From: Chloroflexi bacterium RBG_16_48_8
Lineage (GTDB): Bacteria; Chloroflexota; Anaerolineae; Anaerolineales; E44-bin32
Reading direction: 5' to 3'
Assembly: GCA_001795115.1 (NCBI GenBank)
Contig: MGNI01000111.1
Coordinates: 11,083 to 25,434, forward strand
DNA: 14,352 nucleotides
How positions within the stretch are numbered: position 1 is the stretch's first letter; every line of letters begins with the position of its first letter. The position numbers and the translations under genes are program-made. This document shows positions 7,284-14,352 of this stretch, in pieces. The notes beneath the pieces were generated by a model, which saw only the letters and a program-made list of their open reading frames with translations, searched no databases and had not been told where the DNA came from.

Positions 7284-7693
7284 ACAGAAAAAAGCAATAA
7301 TAGAGGTTGCCGCTCCCGAACCCCGCTTGCCATTCATCCCTACAGCAAGCTATGGGGTATCCTGGCTTTTTCCCATGAAGAACTATGCTGCCTGCCGCGG
7401 GGTCCTTGTTGGAAGTTCTTATTTCCCATCAACAGGAATAATCCTTGACTGCGGGGGATGAGTTCCAGTCCTTTTCACTTGTGCCTATCTAACTCACAGG
7501 TTATTCAGCAAGCAAGAGCTTACAAAACCGTCAAGGTGAGCACACAGGAAGAAGGAACATCCTGATTTTCGCCACTGAGCATTCCATTCTGAGCTATCCT
7601 TGTCCTCCTGGCATGGCATACATTCGGAAAAGACCATTCTTTCTACACTCCCCCCGGTAGTTGTAAAACCCCCCTATGGCAATTGAAACATCT

Positions 7694-8539
7694 TCAGCCC
7701 TCGCTTTTTTCCCTACCATACCAATTGTGTCGAGGATATGTCCCTAACACTCTCAGGTTGAGGGCGATTTGTGCAAACTCACCCAGCGCGGCACTGATTT
7801 TTTCCTGCGAAGTTACCCCCACAAAATCCAGATAGAACAGGTATTCCCACGGCTTGCCGACAAGGGGTCGCGACTCGATTTTTGTTAGATCGACCTCCCG
7901 GCTCGCGAAGACATGCAGCGCATCATATAAGGAACCAGGTCGATTTCGCAAGGAGAAGACAATGGAGGTCTTGGCTTCGGGATCTGGGTCAGCAGCTTCC
8001 CTCGCCAGCGCCAGAAAACGCGTGTAGTTTGCGGGATTATCCTCAATCCCTTCCGCCAGGATCTCCATCCCATACACTTCCGCAGCCCTTTGTGATGCGA
8101 TCGCCGCTGCCTCTCGGCGCTCTTGCTCAGCGATCAAGCGCGCACTCCCGGCCGTATCTTGCGAGGGTATGATCTCGACCTCCGACAGTTGACTCAACCA
8201 TTGCTCGCACTGCGCCAATGCCTGTGGATGGGACATCACCTGGTGGATCTCAGCTAACTTCACTCCCGGTAACGCCATCAGACAGTGCCTTACTCTCAAA
8301 TGATATTCGGCAACAATATGAAGGTCGTATCGCATGAGAAGATCATAATTACGATGTATGGAGCCAGCCAGGGAATTTTCAATGGGGATCAAACCGTATT
8401 CAACACTCCCACTCTGCACAGTAGTGAAGACATTCTCAAAAGTTACACAGGGGCGCATTTGTGTGCCAGAGCCCCAAAGTGCCAAAGCTGCCTCTTCGCT
8501 ATATGCACCTGACTCACCCTGGTAGGCAACCGTCGTCAT
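7694..8539 (-). CDS. pheA: Prephenate dehydratase (monofunctional)
   Basis: This enzyme converts prephenate to phenylpyruvate, the step committed to phenylalanine. The 281-residue protein has the two-part dehydratase domain, with YQGESGAYSEEAA at residues 6-18, IPIENSLAGSI (51-61), MSHPQALAQC (102-111) and the catalytic NYTRFL (171-176, threonine 173). A C-terminal ACT domain follows from about 191, with RPGSLYDAL (200-208) and ESRP (222-225), the elements that bind phenylalanine in the family, so feedback inhibition is expected. No chorismate mutase domain is fused. A GGAGGG sequence about eight bases upstream supports the start. It lies 39 bases after leuB and is probably the last gene of that operon, although its product belongs to aromatic rather than branched-chain synthesis. 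Confidence 0.95.
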   Translation of the reverse strand: MTTVAYQGESGAYSEEAALALWGSGTQMRPCVTFENVFTTVQSGSVEYGLIPIENSLAGSIHRNYDLLMRYDLHIVAEYHLRVRHCLMALPGVKLAEIHQVMSHPQALAQCEQWLSQLSEVEIIPSQDTAGSARLIAEQERREAAAIASQRAAEVYGMEILAEGIEDNPANYTRFLALAREAADPDPEAKTSIVFSLRNRPGSLYDALHVFASREVDLTKIESRPLVGKPWEYLFYLDFVGVTSQEKISAALGEFAQIALNLRVLGTYPRHNWYGREKSEG

Positions 8540-8578
8540 TCAACCATCCCTCCAATGACACACAAACTGAATAAGCGA

Positions 8579-9649
8579 TTACAACAAAGTATCGAGTTGC
8601 CCAATGACCGCATCCCCCATTTCACTCGTGGAGAGATCACCGCCAAGATCCTTCGTCCTGCCACCTGAAGACAGGACAGCCGCAACAGCCTCTTCAACCG
8701 CTTTAGCTCCATCTTCTAAACCAAGTGAGTGCCGCAGGAGCATCGCCACACTGAGAATCGCCCCCAAGGGATTGGCAATCCCCTTACCAGCAATATCCGG
8801 CGCGGAACCATGAATGGGCTCGTACACCCCTAGCTTCCCCTCACCAAGTGACGCACTGGGAATCATACCCAACGATCCGGATAAGACAGAAGCTTCATCG
8901 CTCAAAATATCACCAAACATATTGCTTGTGACAAGGACATCAATGCTCGAAGCTGAGACAATAAGGCGCATGGCAGCCGAATCAACCAATTGGTGTTCAA
9001 ATTCCACATCTGGAAAATCCCTTGCCACCTCATTAGCCACGAGGCGCCAAAGCCGCGAGCATTCCAGGATATTGGCTTTATCCACCGATGTCACCTTGCG
9101 TCGTCTGCCTCGTGCAAGCTGAAAAGCCAGTCGAACCACACGTCGTATCTCGCTCTCTGTGTAAACCATCGTATCAACCGCACGCAACTGACCCTGGTGC
9201 TGCTCTCGGTATCTCGGTTTGCCGAAATAAAGACCCCCTGTTAGCTCGCGCACAATCAACATGTCAACGTCCTCTACTTTCTCAGGCTTCAATGGACTGG
9301 ATCCTGACAAACCCGGAAAAGCATGAACAGGTCTGAGGTTGGCATAGAGACATAGCTCCTGTCGCAACCTTAGGAGTCCCTGCTCTGGTCTTACGGGAGC
9401 CTGAGGATCATCCCATTGTGGTCCTCCAACCGCTCCGAGCAGAACGGCATCTGAATTCTGGCAGGCTTCCAATGAGTCAGGAGGGAAGGGGTCTCCCACC
9501 TGATCCATCGCACATCCCCCAATGAGATGCTCTTCAAACTCAAAACTGTGACCCTTTCTCTCAGCAACTGCTTCCAATACCCGATGACCTTGGGAAACAA
9601 CTTCCAGACCAATCCCATCACCAGGTAAGAGGACTATTTTCGCGTCCAT
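8579..9649 (-). CDS. leuB: 3-Isopropylmalate dehydrogenase
   Basis: LeuB oxidises and decarboxylates 3-isopropylmalate to 2-oxoisocaproate using NAD. In the citramalate route the same enzyme acts on erythro-3-methylmalate to give 2-oxobutyrate. The 356-residue protein shows LLPGDGIGLEV (7-17), AVGGPQWDDP (73-82), RELTGGLYFG (134-143, catalytic tyrosine 141), SVDKANIL (188-195, lysine 191), NMFGDILSDEASVLSGS (243-259) and IHGSAPDIAGKG (279-290). The length is typical. The start has a weak AAAGG about 13 bases upstream. It is separated from cimA by 127 bases that can fold, unlike the tight joins of the genes before it, so it may have separate control. Confidence 0.96.
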   Translation of the reverse strand: MDAKIVLLPGDGIGLEVVSQGHRVLEAVAERKGHSFEFEEHLIGGCAMDQVGDPFPPDSLEACQNSDAVLLGAVGGPQWDDPQAPVRPEQGLLRLRQELCLYANLRPVHAFPGLSGSSPLKPEKVEDVDMLIVRELTGGLYFGKPRYREQHQGQLRAVDTMVYTESEIRRVVRLAFQLARGRRRKVTSVDKANILECSRLWRLVANEVARDFPDVEFEHQLVDSAAMRLIVSASSIDVLVTSNMFGDILSDEASVLSGSLGMIPSASLGEGKLGVYEPIHGSAPDIAGKGIANPLGAILSVAMLLRHSLGLEDGAKAVEEAVAAVLSSGGRTKDLGGDLSTSEMGDAVIGQLDTLL

Positions 9650-9776
9650 ATAGGAATACCTTTCTAATCTGTTGGTTTCGATCCAATTTCAGGAAATGAC
9701 GATCAAAATTGGGATGGTTCTCAACATTTGGTATGAAAATATGGCGGTTTATCCATCATTTGAGAACACCAAGCGT
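9650..9776 (-). other. cimA-leuB spacer with two inverted repeats
   Basis: Read in the direction of transcription, this spacer carries GTTCTCAA pairing with TTGAGAAC (9760-9767 and 9717-9724, 35-base loop), then ATCCCAATTT pairing with AAATTGGAT (9706-9715 and 9681-9689, one bulged C, 16-base loop). No U run follows either hairpin, so neither looks like an intrinsic terminator, and neither covers the weak leuB ribosome site. They may stabilise or process the message. No branched-chain-rich leader peptide is present. Confidence 0.45.
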
Positions 9777-11360
9777 TCATTCAGCGATCATCATTCCATA
9801 CTCGACGCTGTCAGCCAAAGCCAACCAGGAAGCTTCAATGATATTGGTAGAAGCGCCTACAGTGCTCCAGGATTGATGCCCATTGCGTGTGTCGATTAAG
9901 ACCCGTGTTGTAGCTGCAGTGCCATTCTGGCCATCCAGGATGCGGACCTTGTAATCTACAAGTTGGAAATTCTTCAGTTTTGGAAAAACGGGAGTAAGAG
10001 CCTTTCGTAGGGCAGCATCGAGAGCATTGACAGGACCATTCCCTTCTGCGACTGTATGCAGCACTTCGTCGTCAACGACGATTTTCACCGTGGCCTCCGC
10101 AAATGTCCCCCGTCCCTGCCGGTGTTCTACGCTTACAGCGTAATCGATCAACTCGAAGGGTGGCATATAGTCTGGCGCCTGTCGTTTGAGCATGACAGCT
10201 ACGGAAGCATCCGCAGCCTCAAAAGAGAAGCCCCGCGCTTCAAGTTCTTTAATGGCTCTGAGGACATTCGTAATATCCTCGTCAGCATCGACGTTCATGC
10301 CCATCTTCTCGGCATAGCTGAGCAAATTGCCCCGACCTGAAAGTTCGCTCACGACCACTCGTTTTTTATTACCCACAAACTCCGGGTCGATATGCTGATA
10401 GGATTGTGCATTTCGCCGCATGGCTGCAACATGGATTCCCCCTTTATGGGCAAAGGCACTTCGGCCGACGTACGCCATGTGGTCGTTGAGCGACAGGTTC
10501 GCAACTTCGCTCACAAAGTGTGCTACGTCCGATAACTCCCTCAATTTTCCTTCCGGAAGGCATCGCAATCCCATCTTGAGCTCCAGATCGGGGATAAGCG
10601 CGCAAAGGTTGGCATTCCCACAGCGTTCGCCATACCCATTGATGGTCCCCTGCACGTGGGTAGCACCCGCACGTACTGCTACCATAGTGTTCGCCACAGC
10701 CAGCTCCCCGTCATTATGGCTGTGAATACCGATGGGATAATCCAGCTTTTGACGGATGTGGCCTAAGGTTTTTTCGATTTCCCAAGGGACAGAACCTCCA
10801 TTGGTATCACATAAAACAACAATCTCTGCACCGCCGCGAATGGCTGCCTTGAGCGTTTCCAATGCATACTCAGGATCGTCCTGGTATCCATCAAAAAAGT
10901 GCTCAGCATCATAAATCACACGCCGGCCATGATCGTGCAAGTACCTCAAACTTTCCTCAATCATGCGTAAATTTTCGTCCAGTGTGGCGCGTAATACTTC
11001 CAACACATGTAAAGTCCAGGTTTTGCCCACCAAAGTGCATACCGGCGTTTCTGCCTTTAGTAGAGCATGTAAATTTTCATCCTCCTCAACCCGAATACCA
11101 CTGCGACGGGTCGCCCCAAAAGCCGCCAGATTTGCTTGCTGCCATTGGATGGACCTGATCTGAGCGAAAAAATCAACGTCCTTCGGATTGGAACCGGGCC
11201 ATCCCCCCTCAATAAAGGTTACACCCAATTGATCCAGACGACGGGCGATGCGGATCTTATCCTCACAAGAGAGGGAGAAGCCCTCGCTTTGAGTTCCATC
11301 CCGCAAGGTAGTGTCATAGATATCAATCTGCGTTCGCTGAGAGGGATCACGATGGATCAT
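9777..11360 (-). CDS. cimA: Citramalate synthase
   Basis: CimA condenses pyruvate with acetyl-CoA to give (R)-citramalate, the first step of threonine-independent isoleucine synthesis. The 527-residue protein is in the DRE-TIM metallolyase family with isopropylmalate synthase. The barrel shows DTTLRDGTQSEGFSLS (16-31), HSHNDGELAVANT (213-225, metal-binding histidines) and NGYGERCGNANLC (241-253). Two stretches point to citramalate rather than isopropylmalate synthase: GGWPGSNPKD (52-61), where LeuA usually has a GFPASSPGD-like sequence, and YDAEHFFDGY (150-159). The C-terminal part from about 390 fits the LeuA-type regulatory domain, the likely site of isoleucine feedback. The start has GAGG six bases upstream and overlaps the end of leuD by 14 bases. 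A (homo)citrate synthase role is less likely given leuCD and leuB next door. Confidence 0.92.
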   Translation of the reverse strand: MIHRDPSQRTQIDIYDTTLRDGTQSEGFSLSCEDKIRIARRLDQLGVTFIEGGWPGSNPKDVDFFAQIRSIQWQQANLAAFGATRRSGIRVEEDENLHALLKAETPVCTLVGKTWTLHVLEVLRATLDENLRMIEESLRYLHDHGRRVIYDAEHFFDGYQDDPEYALETLKAAIRGGAEIVVLCDTNGGSVPWEIEKTLGHIRQKLDYPIGIHSHNDGELAVANTMVAVRAGATHVQGTINGYGERCGNANLCALIPDLELKMGLRCLPEGKLRELSDVAHFVSEVANLSLNDHMAYVGRSAFAHKGGIHVAAMRRNAQSYQHIDPEFVGNKKRVVVSELSGRGNLLSYAEKMGMNVDADEDITNVLRAIKELEARGFSFEAADASVAVMLKRQAPDYMPPFELIDYAVSVEHRQGRGTFAEATVKIVVDDEVLHTVAEGNGPVNALDAALRKALTPVFPKLKNFQLVDYKVRILDGQNGTAATTRVLIDTRNGHQSWSTVGASTNIIEASWLALADSVEYGMMIAE

Positions 11361-11940
11361 GTTCTACCTCATAGGAGACAATGCGATCTTCCATGGAGAG
11401 CAAGTACTGCAACTGATCCACACCTCCCAATAGGCTGTTTTTTGAAAAGGTATCAATCGGGAATTCCACAGCCCGACCATCAGGCAACAGAAGACTCTGT
11501 TGAGCAAGATCAATAGTGAAGTTGACCAGGGGTACTTCCTCCACCATGTCAAAAAGGTCAACCAGAATCTCCTCATCCACAACCACCGGGAGTAGCCCAT
11601 TCTTCAAAGCGTTGTTGTGGAAGATATCTGCAAAGGAGGTAGAAATCACAGCTCGGAAACCCCAACCCATCAACGCCCATGGTGCGTGCTCTCGTGAGGA
11701 TCCGCATCCAAAATTATCTCCTGCAATGAGGATCTGACCTCCTTGAACTTCCTTACGGTTAAGGATGAATTCAGGGTTGGGAGATCCATCCTTCAGAAAG
11801 CGCCAATCGTTGAAGAGATTCTCCCCGAGACCCTCTTTGTTCGTGCCCTTCATGAAACGGGCGGGAATGATTTGATCCGTATCGATGTCATTTATTGGGA
11901 GGGGCACAGCTTGCGAAGTTATCCTGGAAAATTGCGCCAT
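11347..11940 (-). CDS. leuD: 3-Isopropylmalate dehydratase small subunit
   Basis: LeuD is the swivelling small subunit that joins LeuC to isomerise 2-isopropylmalate to 3-isopropylmalate, or citramalate to methylmalate via citraconate. The 197-residue protein has INDIDTDQIIPARF (16-29) and NFGCGSSREHAPWAL (76-90), both diagnostic. The frame is open 66 codons further upstream, but that part lies on the leuC 3' end and has no LeuD resemblance. ATG 11940 is chosen because AGGAGAGG stands just upstream and the protein then begins at the usual position (MAQFSRITSQAVPLPI). The gap to leuC is 14 bases and holds this ribosome site, so translation is probably coupled to LeuC in equal amounts. Confidence 0.95.
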   Translation of the reverse strand: MAQFSRITSQAVPLPINDIDTDQIIPARFMKGTNKEGLGENLFNDWRFLKDGSPNPEFILNRKEVQGGQILIAGDNFGCGSSREHAPWALMGWGFRAVISTSFADIFHNNALKNGLLPVVVDEEILVDLFDMVEEVPLVNFTIDLAQQSLLLPDGRAVEFPIDTFSKNSLLGGVDQLQYLLSMEDRIVSYEVEHDPS

Positions 11941-11954
11941 CGTATTCACCTCTC

Positions 11955-13376
11955 CTACATCAATGTGCGCGGATCCATGATTTGACCCGTGATAGCGGAT
12001 GCTATTGCCGTTAGGGGAGAAGCCAAGAATGTCCGCCCTCCCTTTCCCTGCCGCCCCTCGAAATTCCGATTGCTGGTGCTTACCGCATACTGACCGGGTT
12101 CCAATTGATCGCCATTCATGCCGATACACATAGAACACCCTGGCTCACGCCACTCTGCCCCTGCCTGGATAAAACGCTGATGCAGACCTTCAGCTTCAGC
12201 CATCTTCTTAATTTCCTCTGAACCCGGTACGACCAGGACTCTCACTTTCTCGGACACCTTACGACCATCCAAGAGGGAAGTTGCCATACGCAAGTCAGTA
12301 ATACGCGAGTTGGTGCAGGATCCCAGGAAGACCACATCGACTTTATGACCCAATAGAGGTTTTCCAGGTTTCAAATCCATATAGCGCAACGCTTTGATCA
12401 AGGCAGCCTTGCGCTCCGGATCCTTGACATGATCAGGATTCGGGATGGCTTCTGAAATCATAATTCCCATGCCAGGATTGGTGCCAAAGGTGATCATCGG
12501 TTCCAGGTTGGAAACATCCATTGTGATTGAACGATCATAGGTTGCGCACTCTTCGGAACCCAGCTGTCTCCATCGGCTCAAAGCCCTTTCCCAATCCTCT
12601 CCCTTGGGGGTATATTCACGGTCCGCGAGGTACTCGAAGGTGGTGTCATCCGGTGCGATCATCCCTGCCCGTGCTCCAGCTTCTATGGACATATTGCATA
12701 CCGTCATACGACCTTCCATGTCCAAGGATCGGATCGCTTCACCGGTGTATTCTACAGCGTAACCTACCCCACCATTTATACCAATCCTGGCAATCAAGGC
12801 TAGGATAATATCCTTGGCTGTGACACCTGGATCTAATTTGCCCTCTATCCGAATTTCCATGCTTTGAGGTTTATGCTGCAGCAAACACTGTGTGGCGAGC
12901 ACATGTTCGACCTCACTGGTTCCTATACCAAATGCCAGAGCCCCAAATGCTCCATGGGTGGAGGTATGGCTGTCCCCACAGACGATCGTCATTCCAGGTT
13001 GTGTCATCCCCAACTCAGGGCTAATCACATGAACGATCCCCCGATTTTCAGAACCAAGCTGGAAGAGGGGAATACCAAATTCCTGGCAATTCAGCTCAAG
13101 CTGCTTTAATTGAAATTCCGCTTGAGGATCCATCACCACCTGATTAAGCGGAAGGGTTGGAGTGGAGTGATCCATGGTAGCCAGCGATTTATCGGGCCGA
13201 CGGACACGCAATCCCTTTGGTCGCAATCCGTCGAAAGCTTGTGGTGAAGTGACTTCATGGATCAGATGCAGGTCGATGTAGAGAATCGCAGGATAATCCG
13301 GTTCCTGAAAAACAACGTGATCTTCCCAAACCTTGTCAAAATGCGTTCGATGGTTCATTTCCGGTCTTCTGCTCAT
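11955..13376 (-). CDS. leuC: 3-Isopropylmalate dehydratase large subunit
   Basis: LeuC is the aconitase-family large subunit carrying a [4Fe-4S] cluster; with LeuD it makes isopropylmalate isomerase or citramalate isomerase. In the 473-residue protein the cluster ligands are visible as cysteine 354 in LGSCTNSR and cysteines 414 and 417 in GCSMCIGMN. Other family blocks are FDKVWEDHVV near the start, SENRGIVHVI (109-118), CGDSHTSTHGAFGALAFGIG (133-152) and SNRNFEGRQG (435-444). It is the common bacterial type with a separate small subunit. The first ATG has AAGGAG five bases upstream; an ATG six codons later lacks one. The glutamate-synthase-like gene ends 51 bases upstream, and no clear promoter was seen in that gap. 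Confidence 0.97.
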   Translation of the reverse strand: MSRRPEMNHRTHFDKVWEDHVVFQEPDYPAILYIDLHLIHEVTSPQAFDGLRPKGLRVRRPDKSLATMDHSTPTLPLNQVVMDPQAEFQLKQLELNCQEFGIPLFQLGSENRGIVHVISPELGMTQPGMTIVCGDSHTSTHGAFGALAFGIGTSEVEHVLATQCLLQHKPQSMEIRIEGKLDPGVTAKDIILALIARIGINGGVGYAVEYTGEAIRSLDMEGRMTVCNMSIEAGARAGMIAPDDTTFEYLADREYTPKGEDWERALSRWRQLGSEECATYDRSITMDVSNLEPMITFGTNPGMGIMISEAIPNPDHVKDPERKAALIKALRYMDLKPGKPLLGHKVDVVFLGSCTNSRITDLRMATSLLDGRKVSEKVRVLVVPGSEEIKKMAEAEGLHQRFIQAGAEWREPGCSMCIGMNGDQLEPGQYAVSTSNRNFEGRQGKGGRTFLASPLTAIASAITGQIMDPRTLM

Positions 13377-13427
13377 GGTTCTCCTTATTTTTCCTGATCA
13401 GCTCCCGGTTGCTCAAAGCCTCACAAT

Positions 13428-14351
13428 TTATTCCTGGCTCATTTCCTGATTCACTTGCAAGGGAAATGGTACGAGCTTGGCGAAATTCCCTCGCCAATCT
13501 ATAAGCAAATCCAGACATCCTTGAGCTTCTGAGGGTTGATGACCTCGTCCTAGTTCATCTGCGTAGGTCGTCAGTAGCTCATACAAGTTTTCTTCGTCTT
13601 GATCATCCACATCTTTAAGTAATACATTCGCACCACATGCGATCCGTCTCCGAATGGCTTCTCGATCATAATTCATTTGTGGTTGAAGACGAAGGTACAA
13701 TACCCCTCCCGTCATACCCGCACAGATCCAAGGACCAGGATCCCCTAAGACAAGTACCCTGCCCGCGGTCATGTACTCGCATAAAAAACCTTTCACATTG
13801 GATCGTACCCCGATAAAACCTAAATGATCGTTAAGTGGTTGTTTGATCTTCCCACCAATGACAACATCTGCTCCAGATAGACGAATACATGCGCGCGAAT
13901 CAGCGTCACCCTGCACAATCACCAATCCCCCGGTCGCACCATAAGCAAGACTCTTCCCAACGGAGCCATCGACAAGCTCACCATCATTGTTATACCCATT
14001 AAGGATGACCACTTTTCCGCCGCTCATGCATTTTGCGACACCATCCTGTGCTCCACCCTCTACCGTGATGTAGATCGGATGAGTGTTGTAAGCTCCAAGA
14101 CCATTGCCTGGTACCGAACTTGAATAGAATCGTAAATTGGCTTCCCGAACGTGATTCCCATCCCCGTTGACACCATTAACCGGCTGCCTCCAGGATTCGC
14201 TCATGCCACCCACACCTCCGTGGCCGGGTTTCCATAGCCAATCCTGACGGTAGCGAGTCAAAGCACCTGCCAGGTGAGTCCCCAAGGCCCGATCAACCGG
14301 GGTCACTTTGTCATCTTCAAAAATGATTTTTTCTTCCCCATTCAGGGCGGT
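13428..14351 (-). CDS. Glutamate synthase-type GXGXG domain protein, C-terminal part (5' end outside window)
   Basis: The visible 307 residues match the C-terminal beta-helix domain of glutamate synthase large subunits (COG0070 type), which links the glutaminase and FMN sites. Supporting stretches are VDRALGTHLAGAL, KCMSGGKVVI, LAYGATGGLVIVQGDA, the paired CEYMTAGRVLVLGDPG and ICAGMTGGVLYL, and a C-terminal tail with DEENLYELLTTYADEL and WRGNFAKLVPFP. It departs from standard GltB: a glycine-rich insert of about 30 residues precedes the domain, and about 20 extra residues (KIKQPLNDHLGFIGVRSNVK) precede CEYMT. The GTG at 14306 is not taken as the start, since in-frame sequence upstream (GEEKIIFEDDK) reads on into the domain. 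Whether it is a full-length GltB or a separate GXGXG subunit cannot be told here. It would supply glutamate for both operons. Confidence 0.8.
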   Translation of the reverse strand, partial: TALNGEEKIIFEDDKVTPVDRALGTHLAGALTRYRQDWLWKPGHGGVGGMSESWRQPVNGVNGDGNHVREANLRFYSSSVPGNGLGAYNTHPIYITVEGGAQDGVAKCMSGGKVVILNGYNNDGELVDGSVGKSLAYGATGGLVIVQGDADSRACIRLSGADVVIGGKIKQPLNDHLGFIGVRSNVKGFLCEYMTAGRVLVLGDPGPWICAGMTGGVLYLRLQPQMNYDREAIRRRIACGANVLLKDVDDQDEENLYELLTTYADELGRGHQPSEAQGCLDLLIDWRGNFAKLVPFPLQVNQEMSQE

Positions 14352-14352
14352 T

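Larger units (their letters stand above)
7204..7693. other. Gene-free region between converging arg and leu/phe operons
   Basis: This 490-base stretch separates the 3' ends of argH and pheA. It holds the hairpin and tandem repeats listed separately at its left end. A distant inverted pair, ACCCCGC (7320-7326) and GCGGGGT (7397-7403), is present, and two runs of six C flank a short AT-rich piece near the pheA end. One 77-codon frame runs through the repeats but has no family resemblance or ribosome site. I see no tRNA, no gene remnant and no clear terminator for pheA. Confidence 0.65.

Noticed and set aside
7228..7461. 77-codon plus-strand frame across the tandem repeat
   Set aside because: It begins inside the argH terminator region, encodes the repeat as DVFYPP copies and has no ribosome site or family resemblance.
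7650..7680. G-quadruplex at the pheA 3' end
   Set aside because: Only two runs of six G are present on the minus strand; four are needed for an intramolecular quadruplex.
9715..9760. Short leader peptide controlling leuB
   Set aside because: A 12-codon frame exists in the spacer but contains no leucine, isoleucine or valine run, and no attenuator with a U tract follows.
11941..12138. N-terminal extension of leuD by 66 residues
   Set aside because: It is a different frame of the leuC 3' end. LeuD family similarity begins at the ATG at 11940, which has its own ribosome site.
14304..14306. GTG as the true start of the GXGXG protein
   Set aside because: The frame stays open to the window edge, and the upstream residues continue the expected domain sequence, so the gene is cut by the window.

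Overview
This is an ordinary but complete-looking bacterial amino-acid biosynthesis locus. It holds two gene sets that face each other. Plus strand (1-7203): argC (5' end missing), argB, argD, a short GNAT-type N-acetylglutamate synthase, argG, argJ and, after a 203-base gap, argH. Minus strand (14352 down to 7694): the C-terminal part of a glutamate-synthase-type GXGXG protein (5' end missing), leuC, leuD, cimA, leuB and pheA. All twelve reading frames are open and carry the expected catalytic motifs. I see no tRNA, rRNA, insertion sequence, phage gene, CRISPR array or decayed gene.

Organism: the tightly packed operons, about 50% GC, a short ArgB with a 'VIKIGGNEL' start, a separate small N-acetylglutamate synthase and a citramalate synthase in the leu cluster suggest a free-living, prototrophic bacterium. 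My best guess is Chloroflexota (Anaerolineae-like). This rests on remembered resemblance of the proteins, mainly ArgB, and not on a search, so treat it as tentative.

Arginine block: argB to argJ are joined by overlaps or stop-start contacts (argB/argD 11 bases, argD/argA ATGA, argA/argG 23 bases, argG/argJ TAG-ATG), which points to one transcript with coupled translation. Together the genes cover glutamate to acetylglutamate (argA and argJ), then ArgB, ArgC and ArgD to acetylornithine, ArgJ to ornithine with acetyl recycling, and finally ArgG and ArgH from citrulline to arginine. Ornithine carbamoyltransferase (argF) is not in the window. argH has its own leader with two Shine-Dalgarno-like sequences and a weak candidate promoter, and it ends in a GC-rich hairpin followed by a short tandem repeat.

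Branched-chain block: leuC, leuD, cimA and leuB fit the threonine-independent citramalate route from pyruvate to 2-oxobutyrate, the isoleucine precursor. LeuCD and LeuB can also serve leucine if a leuA lies elsewhere. The upstream glutamate-synthase-like gene would supply the amino donor used by both blocks. pheA (prephenate dehydratase) closes the cluster.

Non-coding stretches: 7204-7693 lies between the converging operons and holds the hairpin and repeats but no gene. 9650-9776 (cimA-leuB) can form two hairpins. 5597-5799 is the argH leader. I did not find convincing evidence of an undescribed system. The points most worth a second look are the divergent GXGXG protein, the doubled entry into acetylglutamate, the nested palindromic repeat after argH and the structured cimA-leuB spacer.
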